Below are positions 43,204 to 51,434 of a stretch of DNA of 64,000 nt, in pieces. The position numbers and the translations under genes are program-made. A model generated the notes under the pieces. The model was not told the origin of the DNA. It was given only the letters and a program-made list of their open reading frames with translations, and ran no database searches. The stretch is from Roseivirga sp. 4D4 (lineage in GTDB: Bacteria > Bacteroidota > Bacteroidia > Cytophagales > Cyclobacteriaceae), in assembly GCF_001747095.1 (NCBI RefSeq), contig NZ_MDGP01000001.1:3517001-3581000 (forward strand), written 5' to 3'. Each line of letters begins with the position of its first letter. Within the stretch, counting starts at the first letter, position 1.

Positions 43204-43892
43204 TGAGTAAGAAACTTGTCATATTAATTCTGCCAATGTTCTTAATCTCTTGTGGAGGGAAGCAAGAAGAGGCGCAGCAAAATAATGACCCTGATCGCGT
43301 TGGCACGGTTACAGAACGTGTCTCACCAACGCAGGAAAGGCTACAGGCGGAGATTGAAGACCCCAAAAGAACAGAGTGGCAAAACCCTGATTTGATCTTA
43401 GAGAGAATCGGTGACCTGACCAATAAAACTGTGGCTGATATTGGTGCAGGTTCGGGCTATTTCACTTTTAAAATTGCCAGAGAAGCTGCAAAAGTCATTG
43501 CCCTTGATATTGACCCGAAAGCGCTTGAATATATAGATAGCCAAAAAGAGATCGTTGGAAAGTGGTCTGATAATATTGAGCCAAGACTTACGCCTCCCGA
43601 TGTTCCAAATCTTTTAGAAGAGGAGGCCGACATCGTGTTGATCGTTAACACCTATAACTACATCCCGAATAAAGAAATATACTTTCCCAGGCTTCTAAAT
43701 GGGATGAAACCCGGTGGACGATTGATCATTGTTGATTTCAAAAAAGGAGATATCCCCGTAGGTCCTGCAGATGAGTATAAGGTTGAGGCTTCAAGTGTCA
43801 AATCTTTTTTGAGGAAGTCTTCATTCCGAAAGATTGACATTGACGAGAAAAGCTTACAATATCAATATATAATTACCGCTGAAAAGAAGTAA
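43203..43892 (+). CDS. Lipoprotein with a class I SAM-dependent methyltransferase domain
   Basis: 229 residues. Signal peptide with lipobox FLISC (Cys17), a ~50-residue Gln/Asn/Asp/Glu-rich linker, then a Rossmann-type methyltransferase: VADIGAGSGYFTFKIA (SAM-binding motif I), ALDIDPKALEYI (acidic motif II), ADIVLIVNTYNYI and GGRLIIVDFKKGD. Motif I is intact, so the fold should bind SAM, yet the protein is predicted to be extracytoplasmic, where SAM is not normally available. Substrate unknown; possibly a surface or shed enzyme or a ligand-sensing descendant. Confidence 0.85.
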   Translation: MSKKLVILILPMFLISCGGKQEEAQQNNDPDRVGTVTERVSPTQERLQAEIEDPKRTEWQNPDLILERIGDLTNKTVADIGAGSGYFTFKIAREAAKVIALDIDPKALEYIDSQKEIVGKWSDNIEPRLTPPDVPNLLEEEADIVLIVNTYNYIPNKEIYFPRLLNGMKPGGRLIIVDFKKGDIPVGPADEYKVEASSVKSFLRKSSFRKIDIDEKSLQYQYIITAEKK

Positions 43893-43895
43893 ATC

Positions 43896-44126
43896 ATGTG
43901 GAACGAAGTAGATAACAAACTGGTCAGGACTTTTGAATTCAAGGATTTTATAGAAGCATTTGGCTTTATGACTCGTGTGGCGATTGCTGCAGAAAAAATG
44001 GACCATCACCCAAACTGGTCGAATGTATATAATAAGGTTACTATTGAGTTGACCACACATGATGCTGGAAACATTGTTACCGATAATGATCGTAACTTAG
44101 CCCAAATCATAGATAATTTGGCCTAA
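43896..44126 (+). CDS. 4a-hydroxytetrahydrobiopterin dehydratase family (PCD/DCoH)
   Basis: 76 residues. The PCD motif is complete: [20 protein letters not shown] followed by [16 protein letters not shown]. Removes water from 4a-hydroxypterins; in Bacteroidota it may serve aromatic-hydroxylase recycling or a moonlighting role. No phenylalanine hydroxylase gene in the window. Starts 3 bp after the methyltransferase stop and its TAA overlaps the rsmI ATG. Confidence 0.92.
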   Translation: MWNEVDNKLVRTFEFKDFIEAFGFMTRVAIAAEKMDHHPNWSNVYNKVTIELTTHDAGNIVTDNDRNLAQIIDNLA

Positions 44127-44803
44127 TGCCAGAAAAAGTCAACCTTTATCTTGTACCAACTCCCATAGGAAATTTGGAGGATGTCACGCTCAGAGCACTA
44201 AAGGTGCTCAATGAGGTGGATATCATCCTGGCGGAAGATACACGAACCTCCGGGAAGCTTTTAAAGCACCATAACATTACCAAACCACTTCAGAGTTACC
44301 ACATCTTCAACGAACATAAGACTGCCGAAAAACTTGTGGAAAAAATGGCAAACGGAGAGGTGTTTGCATTGATTTCGGATGCTGGAACCCCCGCTATTTC
44401 AGACCCAGGATTTCTGTTGGTTAGAGAAGCACTGAAGTCAGGCTTAGAAGTGAATTGCCTACCAGGAGCCACAGCTTTCGTACCGGCATTGGTTAATTCC
44501 GGCTTACCATCGGATAAATTCGTTTTCGAAGGCTTTTTACCCCATAAAAAAGGCCGTCAAACACGTTTGAAGCTTTTAGCTGAAGAAACCAGGACGATTA
44601 TCCTTTACGAATCACCTCACAGATTGGTTAAGAGCCTTGAACAGTTAAAGGAATTCTTAGGCGATAGACAGGTTTCCGTTTCACGGGAACTGACGAAAAT
44701 GTTCGAGGAGACGGTACGGGGTACAATAACGGAAGTGATTGCTCACTTCACTGAAAAAGGGGTTAAAGGAGAGTTCGTTGTGGTGGTTGAGGGAAAGCCC
44801 TAA
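44126..44803 (+). CDS. rsmI: 16S rRNA (cytidine-2'-O)-methyltransferase RsmI
   Basis: 225 residues, slightly short because the C-terminal extension seen in E. coli is missing. N-terminal LVPTPIGNLEDVTLRALKVL, AEDTRTSGKLLKHH, LISDAGTPAISDPGF and LPGATAFVPALVNSG are all characteristic of the tetrapyrrole-methylase-fold rRNA enzyme that modifies C1402. Last of the DUF493 - methyltransferase - PCD - rsmI run (all overlapped or within 3 bp). Confidence 0.96.
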   Translation: MPEKVNLYLVPTPIGNLEDVTLRALKVLNEVDIILAEDTRTSGKLLKHHNITKPLQSYHIFNEHKTAEKLVEKMANGEVFALISDAGTPAISDPGFLLVREALKSGLEVNCLPGATAFVPALVNSGLPSDKFVFEGFLPHKKGRQTRLKLLAEETRTIILYESPHRLVKSLEQLKEFLGDRQVSVSRELTKMFEETVRGTITEVIAHFTEKGVKGEFVVVVEGKP

Positions 44804-46068
44804 ACCTTCTTTAGCGCATCTACCAAATAGTCAACATCCGCCTTAGTGGTAAAGACAGATAGGGAAATCCTAACCCCATTAATACCATGACTACCAATCG
44901 GTCTACAATCGATCATGTGGTTGTCGAACAGCACCTTCTTGACATCGCCCACCTTCTTACCGATCACTTCCACGTTCTGTATCGCACAAGAGAGATCAGC
45001 AGCGCCAGGTGTTTTCAATTTGAAACGGTCATCGGCTTCGATTTTCCCTCTGAAATAAGCCTTCAAATCACGAAGCCTAGCCTCACGTTTTTCGGCACCA
45101 ATCAAGTTGTAGTAGTCGATGGCCGTGCCCATACCTAACAATTCAGGATAGTTACGGGTATTATAGTTCTCCAGCCTTCGGATAGACTTATCTCTAAAGT
45201 GAGCGCGAGATACAATCAACGGTTTTAAATGCTTTTGCGATTCTTTTCGAGCGTAAAATACCCCCATTCCTTTAGGCGTAAACATAAACTTATGGCCACT
45301 ACCTGCATAGAAATCACAACCCAGATCATGCAGGTCAATCTTAAAGGTACCAGCCGTTTGTGCTGCATCTACTGCCACAAGAATGCCGCGCTCGTGTGCC
45401 ATGGCACTTACCTCTTTTACCGGCAGAATCATTCCATTGGTATTAGTACCATGCACCATCGAAATCACCTTGGTGTTTGGGGTAATTGCTTTTCGGTAAA
45501 CCTCGACTAATTCATCCTTGGATTCTGGCAGAATGGGGAGTTTAGGCCTAACAATTTTAAAGCCTCTGATCTCTTGCCAGTGCTGCCATGGCACTGTGCC
45601 GCTAGGATGCTCGTGATCGGCTAGAATTACCTCATCACCAGGCCCAAGCTCTATCGAATGCGCAACTAGGTTCATTCCTTCGGTGGTATTATGCACCATG
45701 GCAATTTCTTCCTTATCAGCAGAGAACATATCCGCCACTTTTTGGCGCGTAGCCTCCTTCTCTTCTTGCCAGCCACCCCACATATATTTGGAAGGGAAAC
45801 CATCTAAAAGTGCTCTGAAATGGTTGGTCGCATCCACAACGAGTTTTGGGCAAGGGCCGAGCGAAGCATTGTTAAAATAATAAAGCCCCTTCTCCATGGA
45901 AAACTCACTTTTAACGAGCTCCCAATAGTCTTCGCTATTGTCATTTGAGGCCAGGTTAAAACCTGTTTTTTGGACCTTTTCTAGGAATGATGACCTCACT
46001 CCACTGGCGAGCAAAGAGGACGCTGCGATCCCCGAGAACGAATATTTCAAAAGGCTTCTTCTATCCAT
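44800..46068 (-). CDS. Exported class V aminotransferase-fold PLP enzyme
   Basis: 422 residues. Twin-arginine-like start DRRSLLKYSFSGIAASSLLAS suggests Tat export. PLP motifs: ADHEHPSGTVPWQHW (cofactor phosphate area), SMVHGTNTNGMIL, VAVDAAQTAGTFKIDLHDLG and the Schiff-base Lys in YAGSGHKFMFTPKGMG. Closest recalled group is isopenicillin-N-epimerase/cysteine-desulfurase-like proteins exported in Bacteroidota. Reaction unknown. It follows a TraB/ChaN-like lipoprotein gene with 1 bp between. Confidence 0.88.
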   Translation of the reverse strand: MDRRSLLKYSFSGIAASSLLASGVRSSFLEKVQKTGFNLASNDNSEDYWELVKSEFSMEKGLYYFNNASLGPCPKLVVDATNHFRALLDGFPSKYMWGGWQEEKEATRQKVADMFSADKEEIAMVHNTTEGMNLVAHSIELGPGDEVILADHEHPSGTVPWQHWQEIRGFKIVRPKLPILPESKDELVEVYRKAITPNTKVISMVHGTNTNGMILPVKEVSAMAHERGILVAVDAAQTAGTFKIDLHDLGCDFYAGSGHKFMFTPKGMGVFYARKESQKHLKPLIVSRAHFRDKSIRRLENYNTRNYPELLGMGTAIDYYNLIGAEKREARLRDLKAYFRGKIEADDRFKLKTPGAADLSCAIQNVEVIGKKVGDVKKVLFDNHMIDCRPIGSHGINGVRISLSVFTTKADVDYLVDALKKV

Positions 46069-46069
46069 A

Positions 46070-46837
46070 TTATTTCAAAACTTGGTCTAGATATGGTGTC
46101 ATTTCTTTGATAATGATGTCATCACGTTTTTTTAATTCCCTTAAAAACCAGCCTTTATGTGCTGATCCATAGGTGATCAAAAAGCGTTTTCCCTCTCCAC
46201 GGTGCTTCTCTATCGCTTTCTCAATATGCCAATAATGCGCGATGTTAATGTTATCCCAACCACCAAGGAGTAGCTCTTCATTAAAAAGCTCATTGTACAC
46301 CTGATAGCGAATGTCTACCAAGCTATCGAAGAGGTCAGAATTAATGTAATAAGGATCGTTTGGATCGCCATTGGCACGCATTGCCTCTCCGCCTCTTTGA
46401 ATGGAGGCCTGGTAAGCCTTCCAGTCTTCTGCACGCTCTGGGTCATTGCGAATTTCGGCCAACTTCTGTCTACGATAATCATTCATGGGTTTGGTCCATC
46501 CAGCCGTGGGAATGATTTCGAAATTCATTTCGCGTGTAAGCGGAAAAATTGCGTCTACATATTCCGGAAAAACGCGTACACGAGATTCCATAATGGTATC
46601 CAACTCGTCAAACTCCTTTCTTGCCTGCGGGTATCGGTCTGGAGGAATTTCAGTGAGTATATAATCAGGGTCAATCGCCCTGACGAGAGACTTTACAACT
46701 TCTATATCATAGTTCGGATTTGTGCGATGACCACTGTGGATCATTCCCATTACAATGACCTCATTTTTGGGAGACTCCTGCTGACAAGCAGTAAAAAGTA
46801 AAGAAGTCGAGGCCAAAAGGAGAAAAAGTCTCTTCAT
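46070..46837 (-). CDS. Lipoprotein, possibly TraB/ChaN-like (Tiki superfamily)
   Basis: 255 residues. Lipobox LLFTAC (Cys18). Starts VIVMGMIHSGHRTNPNYDI with an early His, then DYILTEIPPDRYP, a long acidic helical middle, and ITYGSAHKGWFLRELKKRDD near the C-terminus with a second conserved-looking G-x-x-H. Early GxxH, DxxxxE and a C-terminal GxxH are the metal-binding pattern of TraB/PrgY, ChaN and erythromycin-esterase-like proteins; assignment is tentative. Operon with the Tat-exported PLP enzyme. Confidence 0.65.
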   Translation of the reverse strand: MKRLFLLLASTSLLFTACQQESPKNEVIVMGMIHSGHRTNPNYDIEVVKSLVRAIDPDYILTEIPPDRYPQARKEFDELDTIMESRVRVFPEYVDAIFPLTREMNFEIIPTAGWTKPMNDYRRQKLAEIRNDPERAEDWKAYQASIQRGGEAMRANGDPNDPYYINSDLFDSLVDIRYQVYNELFNEELLLGGWDNINIAHYWHIEKAIEKHRGEGKRFLITYGSAHKGWFLRELKKRDDIIIKEMTPYLDQVLK

Positions 46838-46906
46838 GTTACGATCAAGTTAGTGAATTAATAAAAATGAAAGTGTCAGATATAGACGTTCTTTCGGCCA
46901 TTCATG

Positions 46907-46914
46907 TAATTTTG
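46907..46914 (+). promoter_or_regulatory. -7 promoter box ending 4 nt before the inositol-phosphatase-family start
   Basis: TAATTTTG, then AGGC, then ATG. The expected start of transcription coincides with the ATG; same geometry as gpmI and nadC. Confidence 0.6.
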
Positions 46915-46918
46915 AGGC

Positions 46919-47701
46919 ATGCAAAAGTTGCTTCAAGATGTCATTGTTTTAGTGAAAGAAACGGGTGAATTCATTCGCCAGGAATCACGAAAATTTGATG
47001 AGTCCAAGATTGAATATAAGGGCAAGAATGATCTGGTGTCTTATGTGGACAAGGAAGCAGAACAAAAACTAGTGAAGGGATTGTCAGATATTTTACCTGG
47101 CAGTGGGTTTATCGCTGAAGAAGGAACCTCAACCCACAAGTCTGATATCTATAACTGGATCATCGATCCGCTAGATGGAACTACCAATTTTACCCATGGC
47201 ATTCCCGTGTATGCGGTGTCGGTGGCATTGATGAAACGGGGTGTCCTAGCCCTCGGTGTGGTCTATGAGATTAACAGAGACGAATGCTTTCATGCCATCA
47301 AGGGAGAAGGGGCATTCTTAAATCATACACCCATCAGAGTATCTGAAACCAAGACTTTGGAAAGATCATTATTGGCCACTGGTTTCCCCTATTATAACTT
47401 CGATCAGATGCGGCAGTACCTCACCATCATCAATGAGTTTATGCAAACTACTCATGGACTTAGAAGAATGGGCAGTGCTGCAGTGGACTTGGTTTATACG
47501 GCCTGCGGTAGGTTTGAAGGCTTCTTTGAGTATAACCTTAACGCCTGGGATGTGGCAGCAGGAGCACTGATTGTGCAAGAGGCTGGAGGAGTAGTGACAG
47601 ACTTTAAGGGCGGTGACGATTTCTTATTTGGAAGGGAGATTGTGGCCGGAAATACTACCCAACCTGCTATGCTTTCCACTATTCAGAAGTATTGGAAATG
47701 A
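46919..47701 (+). CDS. Inositol monophosphatase family protein (SuhB-like)
   Basis: 260 residues. Metal motif IDPLDGTTNFTHGIPVYAVS, upstream GFIAEEGT with a metal-binding Glu pair, LRRMGSAAVDLVYTACGR, and WDVAAGALIVQEAGG near the C-terminus. Hydrolyses inositol-1-phosphate or related sugar phosphates; in some bacteria SuhB also acts in rRNA antitermination. All catalytic residues are present. Confidence 0.94.
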   Translation: MQKLLQDVIVLVKETGEFIRQESRKFDESKIEYKGKNDLVSYVDKEAEQKLVKGLSDILPGSGFIAEEGTSTHKSDIYNWIIDPLDGTTNFTHGIPVYAVSVALMKRGVLALGVVYEINRDECFHAIKGEGAFLNHTPIRVSETKTLERSLLATGFPYYNFDQMRQYLTIINEFMQTTHGLRRMGSAAVDLVYTACGRFEGFFEYNLNAWDVAAGALIVQEAGGVVTDFKGGDDFLFGREIVAGNTTQPAMLSTIQKYWK

Positions 47702-47731
47702 CAGTGATACCATTAATTGCCAAAGCTTTAT

Positions 47732-47739
47732 TAGTTTTG
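47732..47739 (+). promoter_or_regulatory. -7 promoter box for the 53-residue Cys-rich protein gene
   Basis: TAGTTTTG matches TAnnTTTG; about 43 nt of leader would precede the ATG at 47787. Confidence 0.5.
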
Positions 47740-47786
47740 TCTCGATTTTGAGAACCAAGAATTCTAAAAGTCAGTTTAGATAATCG

Positions 47787-47948
47787 ATGCAAGAGGTAAT
47801 TGTAATCTTATTGTTTGTAGCCGCAGCCATTTACATGGGCAGAAAGCTATATAAGCAATACAAAGTAGAAAGCGGCTGTGCTGCAGGTTGTGATTCTTGT
47901 GCACCGCCAAAAAAGGAATTCAAACTGCCGGGTCATTTAAAGTCTTAG
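47787..47948 (+). CDS. Small Cys-rich membrane protein (FeoB-associated-type)
   Basis: 53 codons plus stop: one membrane helix (VIVILLFVAAAIYMGRKL), a basic stretch, then GCAAGCDSCAPPKK with three Cys (C-x3-C-x2-C), ending in a short basic tail. Size, topology and Cys cluster match FeoB-associated Cys-rich membrane proteins (PF12669), though no feo gene is in the window. A -7 box lies upstream and its TAG overlaps the stop of the convergent radical SAM gene by 4 bp. Missed by ORF searches with a 60-residue cut-off. Confidence 0.75.
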   Translation: MQEVIVILLFVAAAIYMGRKLYKQYKVESGCAAGCDSCAPPKKEFKLPGHLKS

Positions 47949-48967
47949 GCCCAAACCTTAGTACCCTCAGAACAGTTTTTGCACATCTCAATTTCACTTC
48001 GTGATTTGATCAGTGATGCTCGGAAGTTTTGATAGGCTTCTCCCTTCCAGACCGTTTTGAATGACTGATACTCCATAGTGCCTAACTGATAGTGTGCATC
48101 TTTATCAAAACAGCAGGGAACGATTTTACCATCCCAGGTAATGACGCAAGAGTGCCACATCTTCCAGCAGTGATTCACCAACTTGTTCTTTATAGACCAT
48201 TTGCCATTAGGCAATTGTTTGTAGCGCGAGTACTGCTCCAATGAGGGAATCAATTCTGACCCATTTTCATAGTCATAAATCTGGGCAGTCTTAAAAGCTA
48301 CTTCGTCCACACCCAGTTCATCGGCTAGTGCTTTCACTTCATCGAGCTGATGTTCGTTTGGTTTTACTACTAAGTATTGAAAAATGACATGGGGAGTATT
48401 GGATTTCAATTCCCTTTTCCATTTGATCACATTTCTTGTACCCTCAATTACTTTGTCAAGTTTTCCCCCAACGCGATACTGCTCATAAGTCTCCTGGCTT
48501 GTGCCATCAATAGAAATAATCAGTCGATCCAAGCCAGATTCAACGGTAGCCTTGGCTTGTTGGTCATCTAAGTAATGCGCGTTAGTTGATGTAGCAGTAT
48601 AGATTCGCTTTTGCCCAGCGTATTTTACCTGATCAAGGAAGTCCGGATTGAGATAGGGTTCTCCTTGGAAATAGAAGATTAAATAGGACAGGCTGGGTGC
48701 TAATTCGTCAATTACTTTTTTATAGGTATCATTCTTGAGCATACCTGTTGGCCGAGTAAAACTTCGAAGACCACTTGGACATTCAGGGCACCTAAGGTTA
48801 CAAGAAGTAGTGGGTTCTAGTGAGATGCTTGTGGGCATGCCATAATGGATGGGCCTGCCCGTCAGTTTGGAGAGATAGTAACTTCCTACTAGCTGAACCA
48901 TATTGAATATTTTTGGTGGTGTCAGCTTCGACACATAATTCAATCCATCCCTCCAATTTCGGTTCAT
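47945..48967 (-). CDS. Radical SAM/SPASM domain protein
   Basis: 340 residues. Radical SAM cluster TTSCNLRCPECPSG (C-x3-C-x2-C), GxIxG-type YFQGEPYLNPDF and TSTNAHYLDD, then a SPASM-like C-terminal region with HSCVITWDGKIVPCCFDKDA and CKNCSEGT (auxiliary iron-sulphur). Resembles peptide-modifying and synthase-activating members, and also the widely distributed Bacteroidota/archaeal SPASM proteins of unknown substrate. No precursor peptide or transporter is adjacent except the Cys-rich 53-residue protein converging on it. Confidence 0.92.
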   Translation of the reverse strand: MNRNWRDGLNYVSKLTPPKIFNMVQLVGSYYLSKLTGRPIHYGMPTSISLEPTTSCNLRCPECPSGLRSFTRPTGMLKNDTYKKVIDELAPSLSYLIFYFQGEPYLNPDFLDQVKYAGQKRIYTATSTNAHYLDDQQAKATVESGLDRLIISIDGTSQETYEQYRVGGKLDKVIEGTRNVIKWKRELKSNTPHVIFQYLVVKPNEHQLDEVKALADELGVDEVAFKTAQIYDYENGSELIPSLEQYSRYKQLPNGKWSIKNKLVNHCWKMWHSCVITWDGKIVPCCFDKDAHYQLGTMEYQSFKTVWKGEAYQNFRASLIKSRSEIEMCKNCSEGTKVWA

Positions 48968-49011
48968 AAGCTCAAGTTAGCTGCCCATGGGTAGGCATCA
49001 AAATTGATCGT

Positions 49012-49019
49012 TACTTTTG
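49012..49019 (+). promoter_or_regulatory. -7 promoter box for the DUF4105/Lnb gene
   Basis: TACTTTTG, ending 34 nt before the GTG start at 49054. Confidence 0.5.
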
Positions 49020-49053
49020 CATCAAAATCAATTCAAAATCATAGCTTTAAACT

Positions 49054-50229
49054 GTGAAGCATTTCATTATTTTTCTACTTCTAATTTTTTCATTTCAGCT
49101 TTCAGCCCAGTTTGGCAGACTTTCAGATCAGGCGGAAGTAAGCATTATAACTGTAGGCCCAGGAGCTAATCTATACGACTGTTTCGGCCATAGTGCTTTC
49201 CGTATTAAGGACCCAGCCAAAGGCTTAGACAGAGCCTATAACTATGGGCAGTTTGATTTTACGGAGGGAGGATTCGTTGCTAAGTTTAGTATGGGTATTG
49301 CCCAATACCGACTTGGAGCTTATCCATTTCAGAACTTTTACAATAACTACGTTCAGGAAAACAGATGGCTGACGGAGCAAGTCTTAAACCTGAATTTGGA
49401 AGAAAAGCAGGCCATATACAATGCGCTGGAAACCAATCACCTGCCTGAAAACCGAAAGTATGTGTACGACCCGTTCTTCGATAACTGCGCAACCAGAATG
49501 CGTGATATTGTTAAGGAGGTTATGGGTGATGCGATTCTATACAATAGCGATCACCTAACCAAAACGTCTACTATCCGATCATTAGTGGATGAAAACTCTT
49601 ATAACCACCCCTGGGTAGATTTGGGAATTGATGTTGCGTTGGGAGCTATTATTGATAAAACGGCTACACCTGAGCAGTATATGTACCTGCCGGACTATGT
49701 CTTAGCGGCCTATGCAAATGCTTCCATTATTAGAGATGGACGTGCAGTACCAGCGGTGAAGCAAACGAATAAACTCTTTGAATCTGACTACTATGAAATC
49801 AGGCAAGAAAAGCTGTCTCCGACACTTTTGTTCGTGGTGATTGCGGTTGTACTGACAATTTTCACAGTTCGTGATTATATGAAGGGGCAACGATCCAGAT
49901 TCTTGGATTTTGGTATTATGCTAGTCACTGGCTTATTGGGGGCTTTTCTAATCTTTTTATGGTTCTTCACCTATCACAAAACCACAGTCAATAACCTGAA
50001 TATCCTTTGGGCTTTCGCTCCCAATGTGGTTGTAGCTTTTTACCTAATCAAGAGAGAAACCCCAAAGTGGGTACGTGTTTACATTAGGTTTCTGTTTATT
50101 CTGCTGATTGCTATGGCTTTTGTCTGGTTGTTAAAGCTTCAGGTATTTAACATGGCCATGTTACCAATCATGCTTCTGCTTGCGGTGAGATATGGGTTCT
50201 TATGGCAAAAGGGACTAAAGACGGCTTAG
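49054..50229 (+). CDS. DUF4105 / Lnb N-terminal domain membrane protein
   Basis: 391 residues from GTG. Signal peptide HFIIFLLLIFSFQLSAQ, then the DUF4105 domain (~20-190) with EVSIITVGPGANLYDCFGHSAFRI, YNYGQFDF and the FFDNCATRMRDI segment that carries the candidate catalytic Cys; followed by five hydrophobic helices (~255-385). This layout matches the protein family that I recall being identified as the Bacteroidota lipoprotein N-acyltransferase (Lnb), a functional substitute for Lnt. No Lnt is present in the window. Convergent, 4-bp stop overlap with recX. Confidence 0.85.
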   Translation: MKHFIIFLLLIFSFQLSAQFGRLSDQAEVSIITVGPGANLYDCFGHSAFRIKDPAKGLDRAYNYGQFDFTEGGFVAKFSMGIAQYRLGAYPFQNFYNNYVQENRWLTEQVLNLNLEEKQAIYNALETNHLPENRKYVYDPFFDNCATRMRDIVKEVMGDAILYNSDHLTKTSTIRSLVDENSYNHPWVDLGIDVALGAIIDKTATPEQYMYLPDYVLAAYANASIIRDGRAVPAVKQTNKLFESDYYEIRQEKLSPTLLFVVIAVVLTIFTVRDYMKGQRSRFLDFGIMLVTGLLGAFLIFLWFFTYHKTTVNNLNILWAFAPNVVVAFYLIKRETPKWVRVYIRFLFILLIAMAFVWLLKLQVFNMAMLPIMLLLAVRYGFLWQKGLKTA

Positions 50230-50726
50230 TCTTCCTTGCTTAGCACATGTTTGATCGCTTCTTGAATCAGGTCCATTTCAAAACCCTTTGCCATTACATG
50301 CTGGGTGAGTTTTCCTTTGAGTATATACATGGAATCTGATTTGATCAAAGGCTTTTTCTTCTCCAGGTGCTTTATCAACGTTTCAAAGTAGTCGTCTGGA
50401 TCGATTTCCAGCATACCTTTTTTAATGCAGTATTCTGAAATACGATGCTGCTTCAAACCTTGAATGATCTTTCGCCTACCCCAGCCTTTAATCCTGAATT
50501 TTCCTCCGGCATAGGCCTTGGCAAATCGTTCTTCGTTGATATAGCCATCCGTAATTAATTCTGAGATGGTTTCCTCAACCTCATCATGGTGAAGACCATA
50601 ACTGTACAGTTTGTCCCGAACTTCTTGCTGAGAGCGTTCTTGATATGCACAATAGTCGGCTGCTTTAAGGAGTGCCGTTTTACGATCGATCGGTTTTTTG
50701 CGTTTTCGAGATTCGAAATCGTGCAT
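50226..50726 (-). CDS. recX: Regulatory protein RecX
   Basis: 166 residues from ATG 50726. A TTG three codons or so upstream (50732) lies inside the -7 box and is rejected. RecX three-helix repeats: ALLKAADYCAYQERSQQEVRDKLYSYG, EVEETISELITDGYINEERFAKAYAGGKFRI-type repeat and WGRRKIIQGLKQHRISEYCI. Modulates RecA. recA is not in the window. Its stop overlaps the DUF4105 stop (TTAG). Confidence 0.92.
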   Translation of the reverse strand: MHDFESRKRKKPIDRKTALLKAADYCAYQERSQQEVRDKLYSYGLHHDEVEETISELITDGYINEERFAKAYAGGKFRIKGWGRRKIIQGLKQHRISEYCIKKGMLEIDPDDYFETLIKHLEKKKPLIKSDSMYILKGKLTQHVMAKGFEMDLIQEAIKHVLSKED

Positions 50727-50729
50727 GAA

Positions 50730-50737
50730 CAAATGTA
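50730..50737 (-). promoter_or_regulatory. -7 promoter box ending 3 nt before the recX ATG
   Basis: Minus strand reads TACATTTG, TTC, ATG. The predicted transcription start is at or next to the A of the ATG. Located in the 26-bp gap after the response regulator gene. Confidence 0.55.
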
Positions 50738-50752
50738 AGAAGGCTTATTGGA

Positions 50753-51433
50753 TTAGCAGACCAGTTTGTAGCCATAACCGCGCACATTCATAATCTGAAT
50801 TTCCGGATCAAGCGTGAGCTTCTTTCTGAGTTTGGTGATAAAAACGTCCATGCTTCGCGCATTAAAGAAGTCGTCATTGCCCCAAAGGGTATTCAGAATC
50901 AGCGTCCTTTCGGTAAGCTCATTTTTATGCCTGTAGAGTTCATGGAGTAGCTGAGCTTCCCTATGGGTAAGCATAATTTCACTGTCATCGAAACTCAAAA
51001 TTTGCTTTGAGAAATTAAAGGTATACTGGCCTATTTGAACATCTTCTGAAGCGGATTTCCCTTCTTTTCTGTCCAGCAGTGCTTTGATCCTCACGATCAA
51101 CTCTTCCATGCTGAAAGGCTTCTTGAGGTAGTCGTTCGCACCATAGCCAAAGCCTTCCACAACGTCTTCGGTTCTCGATTTAGCGGTAAGAAAAATAATC
51201 GGAATCCTGTCGTCTACCTTTCGAATTTCCTTCACCAAAGTGAAGCCATCTTTTTTAGGCATCATGACATCAAGTACTAGAAGCTCGGGCTTGCTGGATT
51301 GATAAAGCTTTTTGGCCTCTTCACCGTCCATGGCATAGCTGACTTCAAAACCCCTTGTTTCCAAGCTTTCTTTGACAATAGTACCCAGAGCCAGCTCATC
51401 TTCGGCCAACAAGATTTTGGTGTTTTCCGACAT
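50753..51433 (-). CDS. OmpR-family response regulator
   Basis: 226 residues. Receiver domain with acidic E11-D12, phospho-acceptor Asp55 (LLVLDVMMPK), LTAKSRTEDVVEGF switch and KKPF Lys; winged-helix output domain from ~125 with LTHREAQLLHELYRHKN, LWGNDDFFNARSMDVFITKLRKKL and NVRGYGYKLVC. Partner of the kinase gene, whose stop lies 1 bp upstream. OmpR-type regulators bind direct repeats with ~10-bp period, which are found in the divergent region beyond the kinase (52972-53013). Confidence 0.95.
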   Translation of the reverse strand: MSENTKILLAEDELALGTIVKESLETRGFEVSYAMDGEEAKKLYQSSKPELLVLDVMMPKKDGFTLVKEIRKVDDRIPIIFLTAKSRTEDVVEGFGYGANDYLKKPFSMEELIVRIKALLDRKEGKSASEDVQIGQYTFNFSKQILSFDDSEIMLTHREAQLLHELYRHKNELTERTLILNTLWGNDDFFNARSMDVFITKLRKKLTLDPEIQIMNVRGYGYKLVC

Positions 51434-51434
51434 A

